Origin: Lineus longissimus | Lineage: Eukaryota; Nemertea; Pilidiophora; Heteronemertea; Lineidae | Assembly (NCBI RefSeq): GCF_910592395.1 | Contig: NC_088325.1 | Span: 3,439,501 to 3,503,500 of the forward strand | Length of the DNA stretch: 64,000 nt | Direction of reading: 5' to 3' | Shown: positions 37,211 to 45,809 of the stretch, in pieces | How the letters are laid out: every line of letters starts with the position of its first letter | Position numbering within the stretch: position 1 is the stretch's first letter | Notes under the pieces: model-generated | The model's input: only the letters and a program-made list of their open reading frames with translations | The model's database searches: none | What the model was told of the DNA's origin: nothing | Made by a program: the position numbers and the translations under genes

Positions 37211-37657
37211 ACGACGGACGCCACGGTATGGGATAAGCTCACCTCTGCTAAGAGGTGAGCTAAAAAACCTGAAGTTGTCGATGTCGTTTTTACTTTTCCC
37301 AAGACGGTGGCGCCGTCTGTTGACTTCGCATCGTTAGATGTCTTTGATGTGGCACACATAGGAGTATCAATCTACGTGTCCTTGATATGCTACACAAGTG
37401 TCTTTGCTTTTGTTTGTCTTTATTTGCGGTAATAGCCGCCCATATGATACAGCTCTGATAACGTCTTATTATCATTTCAGCTCAAGCCGTATGTTTCGTA
37501 CAAGACGCAGGACATCTATCAATCCGAGATGACGGCAAAGTCGTTGTTCGATGCAACAATCGGGAAAGACGTTTTGGACGACTTTGCTGAAGAAAAAGGG
37601 ACTATTGAGCAAATTGTTGAAAACGTTTTTAAAAAGCATAGCAAAAGTAACAAATAG
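27714..37657 (+). CDS. MRPL41: Mitochondrial ribosomal protein L41 (mL41), three exons
   Basis: Joining 27714-27927, 28898-29004 and 37481-37657 gives 165 residues, close to the family's usual 135-170. The protein is a large-subunit component of the mitochondrial ribosome, imported into the matrix. The N-terminus is a likely presequence: Arg/Ser-rich with FFSTSGILSGKKTRIPYD, no acidic residues up to the Asp. The core carries the family hallmark: MIPEFVVPDL-KDFH, then LKPYVSY across the exon 2/3 border. The C-terminus (SLFDATIGKDVLDDFAEEKG) also fits. Splice phases are 1 then 0, with donors GTAATT and GTAAGT and acceptors TTTCAG. Intron 2 is 8.5 kb and almost wholly repeat-derived. A foldback MITE supplies an AATAAA at 37847-37852, 190 bp past the stop. 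Confidence 0.92.
27980..28112. mobile_element. Short inverted-repeat MITE, copy B
   Basis: Same family as 4947-5074: GTTTAGAATCCCCGATCA at the left and CGATCGGGGATTCTAAAGT at the right. It sits 52 bp past the exon 1 donor of MRPL41. Confidence 0.85.
28418..28744 (-). mobile_element. tRNA-derived SINE
   Basis: Read on the minus strand, it opens GGAGCCTCATAGCCTAGTGG, which includes an A box, and has a B box (GGGTTCGATCCC at 28681-28692). About 230 bp of unrelated body follow, then a GAT-rich tail. The would-be acceptor stem does not pair, so it is a SINE and not a tRNA gene. The same 3' body appears at 165-262. Confidence 0.85.
28898..29004 (+). CDS. MRPL41: MRPL41 exon 2
   Basis: It follows CTTCATTTCAG and encodes GKTPQPTGYERRRFQYHNVA plus EMIPEFVVPDLKDFH, the most conserved part of the family. 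The donor is GTAAGT, phase 0. Confidence 0.93.
29090..29528. mobile_element. TIR element with central palindrome, copy 1
   Basis: 439 bp with ends AGTCGTACTTCCACCTATCA and TGATAGGTGGAACTACGACT. It holds an internal perfect palindrome (AGCCCCATCGAGCTCGATGG...). A copy of about 413 bp is at 53012-53426. No coding capacity is seen. Confidence 0.88.
29826..30700 (-). mobile_element. CR1/L2-like LINE, ORF2 3' end
   Basis: The minus strand encodes, in order, a reverse-transcriptase thumb-side stretch (TLLVQSTVMSRLDNCNSLLL, DKLHKVQNHAARV), then LLIYKARNGLVPAYISELLP, then LRSEDNCLLKI, MYGGRSFLVQA and FRRGLKTHLFRRHF before a stop. This order is the standard C-terminus of jockey/CR1/L2-type LINE ORF2. 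The middle part has been amplified four times (29975-30472) and stops interrupt the frame, so the copy is dead. It lies antisense in MRPL41 intron 2. Confidence 0.85.
29975..30472 (-). repeat. 124-bp tandem array of LINE coding sequence, x4
   Basis: Four copies starting near 29978, 30102, 30226 and 30350. Each spans the YKARNGLVPAYISELLP to LRSDDNCLL segment of ORF2. The middle copies are nearly identical. 124 is not a multiple of 3, so the expansion broke the LINE frame. Confidence 0.9.
30721..31030. repeat. Left arm of long inverted repeat
   Basis: 30721-30830 and 30978-31025 match, inverted, 37291-37446 (for example GGCGGTTATTACCGCAAATA versus TATTTGCGGTAATAGCCGCC). An insertion of about 147 bp (30831-30977) splits this arm. 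Confidence 0.88.
31207..32340 (+). repeat. GCTCACCT/ACG element, copy 1
   Basis: About 1134 bp starting GAAATGGCCAGGGCCATTGT. It is built from three modules of about 300 bp that each contain TTGACCTCTGTGACCTTGA, then an ACG microsatellite (32231-32290), then a terminal hairpin AGCTCACCTCTGCTAAGAGG / TGAGCT and an A run. Copy 2 at 36124-37266 is nearly identical. No protein is encoded. Similar elements are widespread in molluscs and related phyla, as I recall. Confidence 0.9.
32341..33496. other. MRPL41 intron 2, no exon
   Basis: AT-rich. A short fragment of the GCTCACCT element start is at 32927-32960. Confidence 0.4.
33497..33801. mobile_element. TTAA-flanked MITE, second full copy
   Basis: TTAAAGGGACAACTTGGGCG at the left, AGTTGTCCCTTTAA at the right; 305 bp. 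Same interior as 22410-22707, diverged by perhaps a fifth. Confidence 0.85.
33802..36123. other. MRPL41 intron 2, no exon
   Basis: Mostly AT-rich. 34050-34130 is a fragment of the GCTCACCT element with its GACCTTGAAAAG motif. 35915-36005 has a degraded Tigger-like piece (GTGTCCTTATAGAGAGG). No ORF worth calling. Confidence 0.4.
36124..37266 (+). repeat. GCTCACCT/ACG element, copy 2
   Basis: About 1143 bp in the same orientation as copy 1 and roughly 98% identical by eye. The ACG tract differs in length and interruptions. It abuts the right arm of the long inverted repeat. Confidence 0.9.
37285..37446. repeat. Right arm of long inverted repeat
   Basis: Inverse of 30721-31025 without the 147-bp insertion. 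It ends 34 bp before MRPL41 exon 3, inside the branch-point region. Confidence 0.88.
37481..37657 (+). CDS. MRPL41: MRPL41 exon 3
   Basis: It follows ATTATCATTTCAG and encodes LKPYVSYKTQDIYQSEMTAK through IEQIVENVFKKHSKSNK before TAG 37655-37657. LKPYVSY is the family signature. Confidence 0.93.
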   Translation, partial: LKPYVSYKTQDIYQSEMTAKSLFDATIGKDVLDDFAEEKGTIEQIVENVFKKHSKSNK

Positions 37658-37836
37658 GCATTGTAGTCTAAAAAAACCTGTGTTGTTTTTGTTAGTATGA
37701 GCATTACTTTTGGCGGAGTGGAGAGGTGCACTCTGAGAATGGCGTTTACTACGGAAAGGTGCCATCTAAATGACTAGTGTTTAATTACTATTGGCCTATT
37801 CCGTTCATTGTTTGTCCTTGTCCCTGTTGTGACATT

Positions 37837-37954
37837 GGGTGATATGAATAAAGACTAGCAAATGCTTTTATCTAAATCTCCATGTACATTTACACTAGGC
37901 CTTCCTGTACAAAACCGGAGTAAAAGCATTTGCTAGTCTTTATTCATATCACCC
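37837..37954. mobile_element. Foldback MITE, family 1 copy 2
   Basis: 118 bp, ends as at 26452-26571 and the same interior (CTCCATGTACATTTACACTA). It carries AATAAA on both strands within its ends. Confidence 0.92.
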
Positions 37955-38109
37955 AATGTCCTGGACAACTGGCTGATGTCATCAATATTTTTAGCCAACC
38001 CATTTATGGTTGTGACATTGTCTTTGTCTCTCTTATTGGTGATGTCTTCCCTTTTGGACAAGTTTTACACTAGCATGGCCAGATATTCCAATTTTGAAAA
38101 TACGAACTC

Positions 38110-38262
38110 GTGATAAATTTTTAATACAAAAACAATATAAATACAGTTTTAGCATACTTGGTTGTAAAATAACTGCGCCATGATGATATCTGTTTACCTG
38201 AGCCATAAGGAAATACATTGAACACGAACGGTGCATGCCTTTAACCTTTACAGAAGCGTGTT
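38110..38262. repeat. Dispersed repeat, third member
   Basis: GATATCTGTTTACCTGAGCC, ATACATTGAACACGAA and GCATGCCTTTAA; relatives at 21950-22135 and 23220-23425. Confidence 0.5.
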
Positions 38263-38911
38263 CAATCTTTGGTCGGCCCAGCATTACAAACCAGCATTAC
38301 ACAGGCAAAAGTGTCCATGCATGGATCACGAATTGGTCCATGGACGGATCTATGATGATTATTGTAAGCCGCGTTTAACACTCGGATTCCATTCTAAAAT
38401 ACCTTGGTACCGTAAAGTCAACTTTTAAATGGAAAATGCATAAGCCTCGTTCTGAGAGCGGAGTGTTTTGAACACGCAACCAAGATGCTCTACCAAAGTT
38501 CCCTCGGGTTGCACTAAAATGTGGAAACCATGCACACGTCAGGTCAATGGAATTTCAGCTCACTTCAGAAGTTTGAGGCTCTCAAAACACTGCTTCAAAC
38601 ACAAATCAGTCAAGGAAGCATCAACCACCCTAAGTTTTTTAATGAGCACTACACATATTTGCCGAGAAAAACGCTCCAAATAGCCCATTTGCGCGGATTT
38701 TATCATCACTTGAGCGAGCCGATGCGGACTTCCTATGCGCGCTGTACAAAATGTACATGTCTTATTTTCTGTAACGTTGCCGTAACATAATGTAAACAAC
38801 GGCGCTACCGGCGCTCCGGCCGGGCCGGCGATGGATGGAATTTGCCAAATTCGCACATATTCAAGTTATTTTTGTGGCCTATCTTTTTAAGTTTTAGGTA
38901 TTTTAGAATAG

Positions 38912-39078
38912 AAATTGAACCCTCGGCTTCGGACCTTGGTTGAGTTACCAAGACACTCTCGGGTGCAGCTAAAATTTCGTCCAAACCCTCGCCTGTCGGC
39001 TCGGGTTTGGACTGTATTTTAGCTCCACCCTCGAGTGTCTTGGTAACTCAACCAAGGTCCTCCGCCTCGGGTTCAATT
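38912..39078. mobile_element. Palindromic MITE
   Basis: Arms of about 70 bp: AATTGAACCCTCGGCTTCGG...TTGGTTGAGTTACCAAGACA and the reverse (TGTCTTGGTAACTCAACCAA), with a second inner pair (CCAAACCCTCG / CGGGTTTGG). Confidence 0.88.
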
Positions 39079-39109
39079 CCTTAATCATAGATTCTATTAT
39101 GGCCCTTCA

Positions 39110-39440
39110 CAGTTCCAGTGATGGGCAATCGCCAATGGACCTACAATGATTGGAGTTCCATCATGGGCCCAATGACGTAAGGTCCCATAAAGATAAACGT
39201 ATGCAGCAAAGTTCAAACCCATTTGAGTAACAGTCTTCAGAATTCTGGAAAACGAATAGTTTATCGCTATTAATATAAATTCTTTGATGGTCCATCAAAA
39301 AAATCATAACGGATTCCATCCATGGATCCATGATCGGCCCATGGAAGAACTGACAAGGGGTTCCATCTATGGATCGATAGGGACGATTCATCTCCATCAT
39401 AGATCCATGCATGGACACTTTTGTCTGTGATACCATCCTC
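39110..39440. repeat. Cluster of ATGGATC(C)ATG-like motifs
   Basis: Degenerate copies of CCATGGATCCATGATCGG and TCCATCATGGGCCC. Weak tandem character. Confidence 0.4.
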
Positions 39441-39689
39441 GGCCCTGGGTCGCTCCCATACAAAAGGTCCACCAAAGGCAGAAGGGTCCCAGTGGTGCCA
39501 AATTCCCAGCTTTAGGCGGAGTTCAGACTTTTTCCTCTTACCAAATGCTAAATGTGAGAGACCTCTGTCCCGGCTCTCCGTAGAATTTTTAATTTGCTAA
39601 TTCGACCAAAGATGAGCACTTCAGAGGTATTTTTGTTCAAGTTTTGTGAGCGACACGGCGGAGCTGGCAAGTTACATGCAGCCTGGATG

Positions 39690-40830
39690 TGACCGTCTCA
39701 TTTCTCTCACCTTGTAAGCCTTGTAATCTGCCAGGCTTGTGACAGTCTCTCCCATCTAATCGTGTTAGCGGTGGAGCTGCCAGGCTTGATTCGCACTGGT
39801 TGTGACTGTCTCATCTCTCTCACCTCCTTGGCAGCATGGTGGGGCTGCCAGGCTCACTTCGGTCTGATTGTGACTGTCTCATCTCTCTCACCTCCTTGGC
39901 AGCATGGTGGGGCTGCCAGGCTCACTTCGGTCTGATTGTGACTGTCTCATCTCTAATCTCTCACCTTCTTAGCAACGGAGCTGCCTTAAAAAGAAGAAGC
40001 ACTCGGATGAATCCTTGTTACAATGTGCCGAGGTTGTTTCAGAACTGACAGTTTCTTAAAACTGTCCTGGTTCATGCAGCCCTGAAAAAACCGACAGACT
40101 ATGCTAAATACTGTTGGGAGGGATTCATTTATAAGGTTAAATACATTGCATTAGTCTCTGTCATCACAACTGAGAAGAAGCACTTGGATGAGACCTTGTT
40201 ACAATGTGCCGAGGTTGTCATCAGAGCAGACAGTTTCTCAAAGAATTGACCTGGTTCCTATAAAAAAAGACGGACTGGTCAAGACACATTGGATCCACCC
40301 CGTCACTAATAAGGTAAGAAAGGTAAGACAGTCACAACCAGGCGAAATCGAGCCCCTTCGAGCTCCAGCTACAGTATTGCTAGCAAGGTAAGAGAGATGA
40401 GACAGTCTCAACCAGACCAAATCTAGCATGGCAGCTCCACTGTCCTGCTAAAAAGATGAGAGAGAAGACATTCGCAGTCAGATGGGATCGAGCCTGGCAG
40501 CTCCTTGTAGCCGCCAACTAGGTGAGAGAGATGAGACAGTCACAACCAGACCAAATCTAGCATGGCAGCTCCACCATCCTGCTAAGAAGATGAGAGAGAA
40601 GACATTCGCAGTCAGACGGGATCGAGCCTGGCAGCTCCACGGAGCCGCCAACAAGGTGAGAGAGATGAGACAGTCACAACCAGACCAAATCTAGCATGGG
40701 AGATCCACCATCCTGCTAAAAAGATGAGAGAGAAGACACTCTCAGTCAGACGGGATCGAGCCTGGCGGCTCCGTGACAAGGTGGGAGAGATGATACAGTC
40801 ACAACCAGACAAGTTCAAGCCTGGTAAAAG
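39690..40830. repeat. Inverted minisatellite block
   Basis: 39690-39970 holds copies of GGTTGTGACTGTCTCATCTC and GGTGGGGCTGCCAGGC, including a 64-bp direct duplication. 40380-40830 holds the inverse (GAGACAGTCACAACCAGACC, AGCATGGCAGCTCCACC) in units of about 122 bp. The two blocks face each other across a roughly 400-bp centre with no gene. Confidence 0.85.
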
Positions 40831-40904
40831 GTGAGAGACACCCAGACGGAAACGACCCTTGGAACTCTATTTACCATACTGCTAACAAGACAGAAGACAG
40901 TATA

Positions 40905-42550
40905 CGACCTTTGCATTCAGTAATGACAGAGGCTTGAGACGTTGGGAGGTGACAGAAGACTGTATAGGACATTAGCATTCAGAGACTACAGAAGATGGTT
41001 GGTGAAGGCTTGAGATGTTGGGAGGATACAGGAGACAGTATAGGACATTAGCATTCAGAGGCGACAGAAGGCGGTTGGTGAAGGCTTGAAATGTTGGGAA
41101 GAGACAGGAGACAGTATAGGACATTCGCATTCAGAGGCGACAGAAGACGGTTGGTGAAGGCTTGAGATATTTGGAGGAGACAGGAGACAGTATAGGACAT
41201 TAGCATTCAGAGGCGACAGAAGACGGTTGGTGAAGGCTTGAGATGTTTGGAGGAGACAGGAGACAGTAGAGGACATTAGCATTCAGAGGCGACAGAAGAC
41301 GGTTGGTGAAGGCTTGAGATGTTGGGAGGAGACAGGAGACAGTAGAGGACATTAGCATTCAGAGGCGACAGAAGACGGTTGGTGAAGGTTTGAGATGTTT
41401 GGAGGAGACAGGAGACAGTATAGGACATTAGCATTCAGAGGCGACAGAAGACGGTTGGTGAAGGTTTGAGATGTTTGGAGGAGACAGGAGACAGTATAGG
41501 ACATTAGCATTCAGAGGCGACAGAAGACGGTTGGTGAAGGCTTGAGATGTTTGGAGGAGACAGGAGACAGTAGAGGACATTAGCATTCAGAGGCGACAGA
41601 AGACGGTTGGTGAAGGCTTGAGATGTTGGGAGGAGACAGGAGACAGTAGAGGACATTAGCATTCAGAGGCGACAGAAGACGGTTGGTGAAGGTTTGAGAT
41701 GTTTGGAGGAGACAGGAGACAGTATAGGACATTAGCATTCAGAGGCGACAGAAGACGGTTGGTGAAGGTTTGAGATGTTTGGAGGAGACAGGAGACAGTA
41801 GAGGACATTAGCATTCAGAGGCGACAGAAGACGGTTGGTGAAGGCTTGAGATGTTGGGAGGAGACAGGAGACAGTAGAGGACATTAGCATTCAGAGGCGA
41901 CAGAAGACGGTTGGTGAAGGCTTGAGATGTTGGGAGGAGACAGGAGACAGTATAGGACATTAGCATTCAGAGGCGATAGAAGACGATTGGTGAAGGCTTG
42001 AGATGTCGGGAGGAGACAGGAGACAGTATAGGACATTAGCATTCAGAGGCGACAGAAGACGGTTGGTGAGATGTTGGGAGGAGACAGGAGACAGTAGAGG
42101 ACATTAGCATTCAGAGGCGACAGAAGACGGTTGGTGAAGGCTTGAGATGTTGGGAGGAGACAGGAGACAGTATAGGACATTAGCATTCAGAGGCGACAGA
42201 AGACGGTTGGTGAAGGCTTGAGATGTTGGGAGGAGACAGAAGACAGTATAGGACATTTGCATTCAGTAGTGTCAGAGGCTTGAGATGCTGGGAGGTGACA
42301 GAAGACAGTAGAGGACAATCCCATTCAGAGGCGATAGAAGACGTTTGGTGATGGCTTGAGATGTTGGGAGTTGACAGAAGACAGTAGAGGACAATCCCAT
42401 TCAGAGGTGATAGAAGACGGTTGGTGATGGCTTGAGATGTTGGGAGGAGACAAAAAACAGTATAGGACATTTGCATCCAGTAGTGACAGAGGCTCGAGAT
42501 GTTGGGAGGAGACAGAAGACAGTAGAGGACATTTGCATTCAGTAGTGACT
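40905..42550. repeat. 76-bp satellite, about 21 copies
   Basis: Unit GCATTCAGAGGCGACAGAAG / ACGGTTGGTGAAGGCTTGAG / ATGTTGGGAGGAGACAGGAG plus ACAGTATAGGACATTA. The centre is homogeneous; both edges are more diverged and shortened (for example 42040-42075 lacks GAAGGCTTGA). Confidence 0.95.
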
Positions 42551-42610
42551 ACCATATCTGTCTTGTTTTCTCTACACATTATTTATCACATGAATGGTGG
42601 TGCCCCGCAA

Positions 42611-42780
42611 CTCAAACCCTACCCAACCTTGGGTAGCGATCCCATCCCTAGCCAAGGAGTTACTGAAGAACTCCAGGACTTATCTGTCTTTCGTAGAATT
42701 TCCATATCACTGTGCTCTCGAAGGCATCATTATCTGTGCTCTAGGTAGGGATCCCTACCCAACCTTGGGTAGGGTTTGAG
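42611..42780. mobile_element. Palindromic MITE
   Basis: CTCAAACCCTACCCAACCTT at the left and AAGGTTGGGTAGGGTTTGAG reversed at the right, with ACCTTGGGTAG at both ends. Confidence 0.8.
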
Positions 42781-43264
42781 AACCATCTTCGTCTTGTTTT
42801 CTATATACTATATTCATAAATGAATGATGGGACCTCCCAACGCAAACCCTACTCTCTCTATAACCAGGACATTCTTCCTCCATTCGCTTCTGTGCTCCAA
42901 AGATGTGAAAAAGGAACGTACTTTTTAAGTGCGATAGGCAACGATTCCACACAGAGGGGGTTAATTTTGAGAGAAAAAGGTATATCCTTTTCATAAGGCA
43001 GAAATTTGGCAAAAATAAAATATTCCCACGATCAGAGCCAAACGGGATGAGAGGGTTAATGGAAACCTTGTTCCTAGGAAAAGTTAAAATATTCATACAT
43101 TACACCTGCAATTTCAATTTTTTTATCCTGGGTACAAGGTTATTTATTAATCCTTGCAGCCCATTTGGCTCAGATCGTGGGAATATTTTTGGGGGAATTT
43201 TCATTGTTTGAGAGAGTACTTAACTTTTATGGCGATATTGACCCCATCAGTGCTGATGGTCTCT
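42781..43264. other. No gene seen
   Basis: Contains AACCAGGACATTCTTCCTCC and GAACGTACTTTT at 42860-42926, repeated at 43502-43577. Confidence 0.45.
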
Positions 43265-43452
43265 ACTATACACCTTTCCAGAAATGGGGCGCTGAGTGTC
43301 CGAAATAGTGATGTCATAAGGGGAAACTAGGCCTTATGATGGGGGGGACAAAGGAGATAGTCATGGTTGACCAACACACTTGAATGCCTTCGATGACGGA
43401 CAAGGGGGAAAAAGTTAGTTCCAATGCAAGCCACCAATTTCGGGAAGCATGT
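43265..43452. mobile_element. Internal fragment of the 1.04-kb TIR element
   Basis: It matches 18750-18935 closely (TACACCTTTCCAGAAATGGG, GTCATGGTTGACCAACACAC) but lacks both ends. Confidence 0.85.
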
Positions 43453-43854
43453 ATACTGTCTGTCAAGAAATGCGGTATTGAGTGCGGCAGCACCCGTCTC
43501 CTTGGAACCAGGACATTCTTCCTCCATTTGCTTCTGTGGTCTAGCTAGGTATATGAAGAAGGAATGTACTTTTAAACATCAATTGATGGGCAAGGCTTTC
43601 ATCTGCATTCCAAGTCACAACCTCACATCAGAGAGACAGCACGACACATCCCTTGAAGGCAACCAGTCGAGCTAGGATCCCAATTGGCAAGTTCTAGCCT
43701 GGCTTGTAGTAAGTGGATGGCCAAATGGACATTGCCTCAACTCAAAGATAAATGTACATGTAAATATTCTTTTATTTATTCTAATTCAATATGCCATACA
43801 AAATAAAACACATGAATACATACAACACATATTTACAAATATAGTGTGGCCATT

Positions 43855-44690
43855 GTCACAGGGAGTGTGGACATCGTCACAACCAACAGATCCATACTCG
43901 TACAGCCGCCTGATGAACCTGAAGAGGACATTGTCACAACCACAAAATGAATTTAGTGAGGACATTGTCACAACCACTAGATAACTGATGTGCTGGCATT
44001 ATCACAATGGTTATAGGACAATATCCATGTTATGTACATGTCTAAGGACTTCAGTATTTTGTAACTTTGAACAACTTAATGTATAGTCATTCACTGCACG
44101 GTTCTGCCCATTTACAGGTCATTTCATTTACTGCACAGCCAGCACTGCACTGCACAACTTGATGTTAAGTGTACTATCCTTGTACGAATAAAATAAAAAG
44201 TAAAATAAACTGACAAATAGACTAACAAAGCTACCAGATATATGTAAAAAGGACATTGGCACAACCGCAAAATGAATTTAGTGGGGACATAGTCACAACC
44301 ACTAGATAAATGAAGTGTTCGCATTGTCACAACCACAAAATGAATTTACTGAGGACATTGTCACAACCACCAGATAAGTGAGGTGTGTTTGCATTGTCAC
44401 AATAAACCGATATTGTCACAGCCACCAGATATATGTGAAAAGGACATTGGGTGATATGAATAAAGACTAGCAAATGCTTTTACTTCAGTTTTCTACAGAA
44501 AGGCCTTGTGTAAATGTACATAGAATCTTAGATAAAAGCATTTGCTAGTCTTTATTCATATCGCCCATTGTCACAACCACTAGATAAACTTTGTGTGGAC
44601 ATTGTCACAACCACTAGATAATTTAAGTGTGGACTTCATTACAATACTTAGTAAACAGATAAATGATGTATGGACATTGTCACAACCACT
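43855..44690. repeat. Degenerate minisatellite, ACATTGTCACAACCAC unit
   Basis: About fifteen copies of GACATTGTCACAACCACTAG and ATAAATGAAGTG-like tails, 30-45 bp apart, interrupted by the MITE at 44449-44566 and unrelated sequence at 43985-44240. Confidence 0.85.
44449..44566. mobile_element. Foldback MITE, family 1 copy 3 (interior inverted)
   Basis: Same ends as copies 1 and 2 with ATT on both sides. The middle is in the opposite orientation, so ends are exchangeable. It is inserted in the minisatellite at 43855-44690. Confidence 0.92.
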
Positions 44691-44924
44691 AGTGTCATAA
44701 GTCTGAACTTAGTGGGTCTGGCACCAAAGGTGACAAAGTCGCTTGTGATCTTGGGCAAGTCACTTCACTTTGACAAACATTTGCATTTGCCCACTAACAA
44801 AAATATACAGAGGCTCATTTAAATAATCAAAACAATTATTTTACACTGTTAGTTTGTAAGCAACATATATGTTTTACCTCTAAAGATAATATTTCTCACT
44901 ATCAAAAATCTACAAATCAGATAA

Positions 44925-45236
44925 AAGATATGACGTCTTCGAAAGATCAGATACTAAATCAAACTGATAAAACATATGACGTCTTCGAAAGATCAGATAC
45001 TAAATCAAACTGATAAAACATATGACGTCTTCGAAAGATCAGATACTAAATCAAACTGATAAAACATATGACGTCTTTGAAAGATCAGATACTAAATCAA
45101 ACTGATAAAACATATGACGTCTTCGAAAGATCAGATACTAAATCAAACTGATAAAACATATGACGTCTTCGAAAGATCAGATACTAAATCAAACTGATAA
45201 AACATATGACGTCTTCGAAAGATCAGATACTAAGCA
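44925..45236. repeat. 46-bp tandem repeat, about 7 copies
   Basis: Unit TATGACGTCTTCGAAAGATC / AGATACTAAATCAAACTGAT / AAAACA. Copies are almost identical (one has TTTG for TTCG). Each carries TGACGTCT, a near-CRE site. Confidence 0.95.
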
Positions 45237-45584
45237 ATCTCCTCCAAGCTGAGGCGTCTTCGACAGATCAGACATGAAGACAGTGTACTCCATGGTTTTA
45301 ACATGTGTCTATATCAAGTTGGAGGTGAGCGTCCCCAAATCTTTCAGCGATGCATCTCATCTTTGGAGAAGACTGCCTTTAAATCATTATGTGGCAAGTT
45401 GGACCGGACTCTCCAGACTCCAATCTATAGACATCGCTCATTTTTGGGGACGACCGTCAGAAATCAGTGAAAAGTTTGAGGTGACCATCCCTAGCTGCCC
45501 CCTCAGAGACGGGTTTCTTATTTTTGGAAAAGACCATTTTGAAAACTGTCTGTAACTAGTATTTCGCGGAAATTTCCAACCAAT

Positions 45585-45809
45585 TTACAGAATCGTGCAC
45601 TCCTCATTCTGCTTTTCCATTTGGTCCATCGCCTTCTCCAAATCCTCCTCATTTGCAAAACCATCAAGACCCTGGACCCCTTCTGCCGAGTCCGGGTTCC
45701 TGCCGACCAAATTTCGAATATGGGTGCTGTTGGCCACGGATCCCATTAATCCACTCATCATATTCCCCATCAACTTTGAGGACATCTTAGTGATGTCTGC
45801 GCTAGCACT
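45585..45809 (-). CDS. PEX19-like exon 9 (C-terminus, CaaX)
   Basis: It follows TTTTTCTTCAG (minus) and encodes SASADITKMSSKLMGNMMSG through KAMDQMEKQNEECTIL before the stop at 45587-45585. CTIL is a prenylation box. Confidence 0.75.
   Translation of the reverse strand, partial: SASADITKMSSKLMGNMMSGLMGSVANSTHIRNLVGRNPDSAEGVQGLDGFANEEDLEKAMDQMEKQNEECTIL

Noticed and set aside
40905-42579. Minus-strand ORFs of 75-98 codons, and a CRISPR-like look
   Set aside because: It is a head-to-tail satellite with no unique spacers, in a eukaryotic genome.
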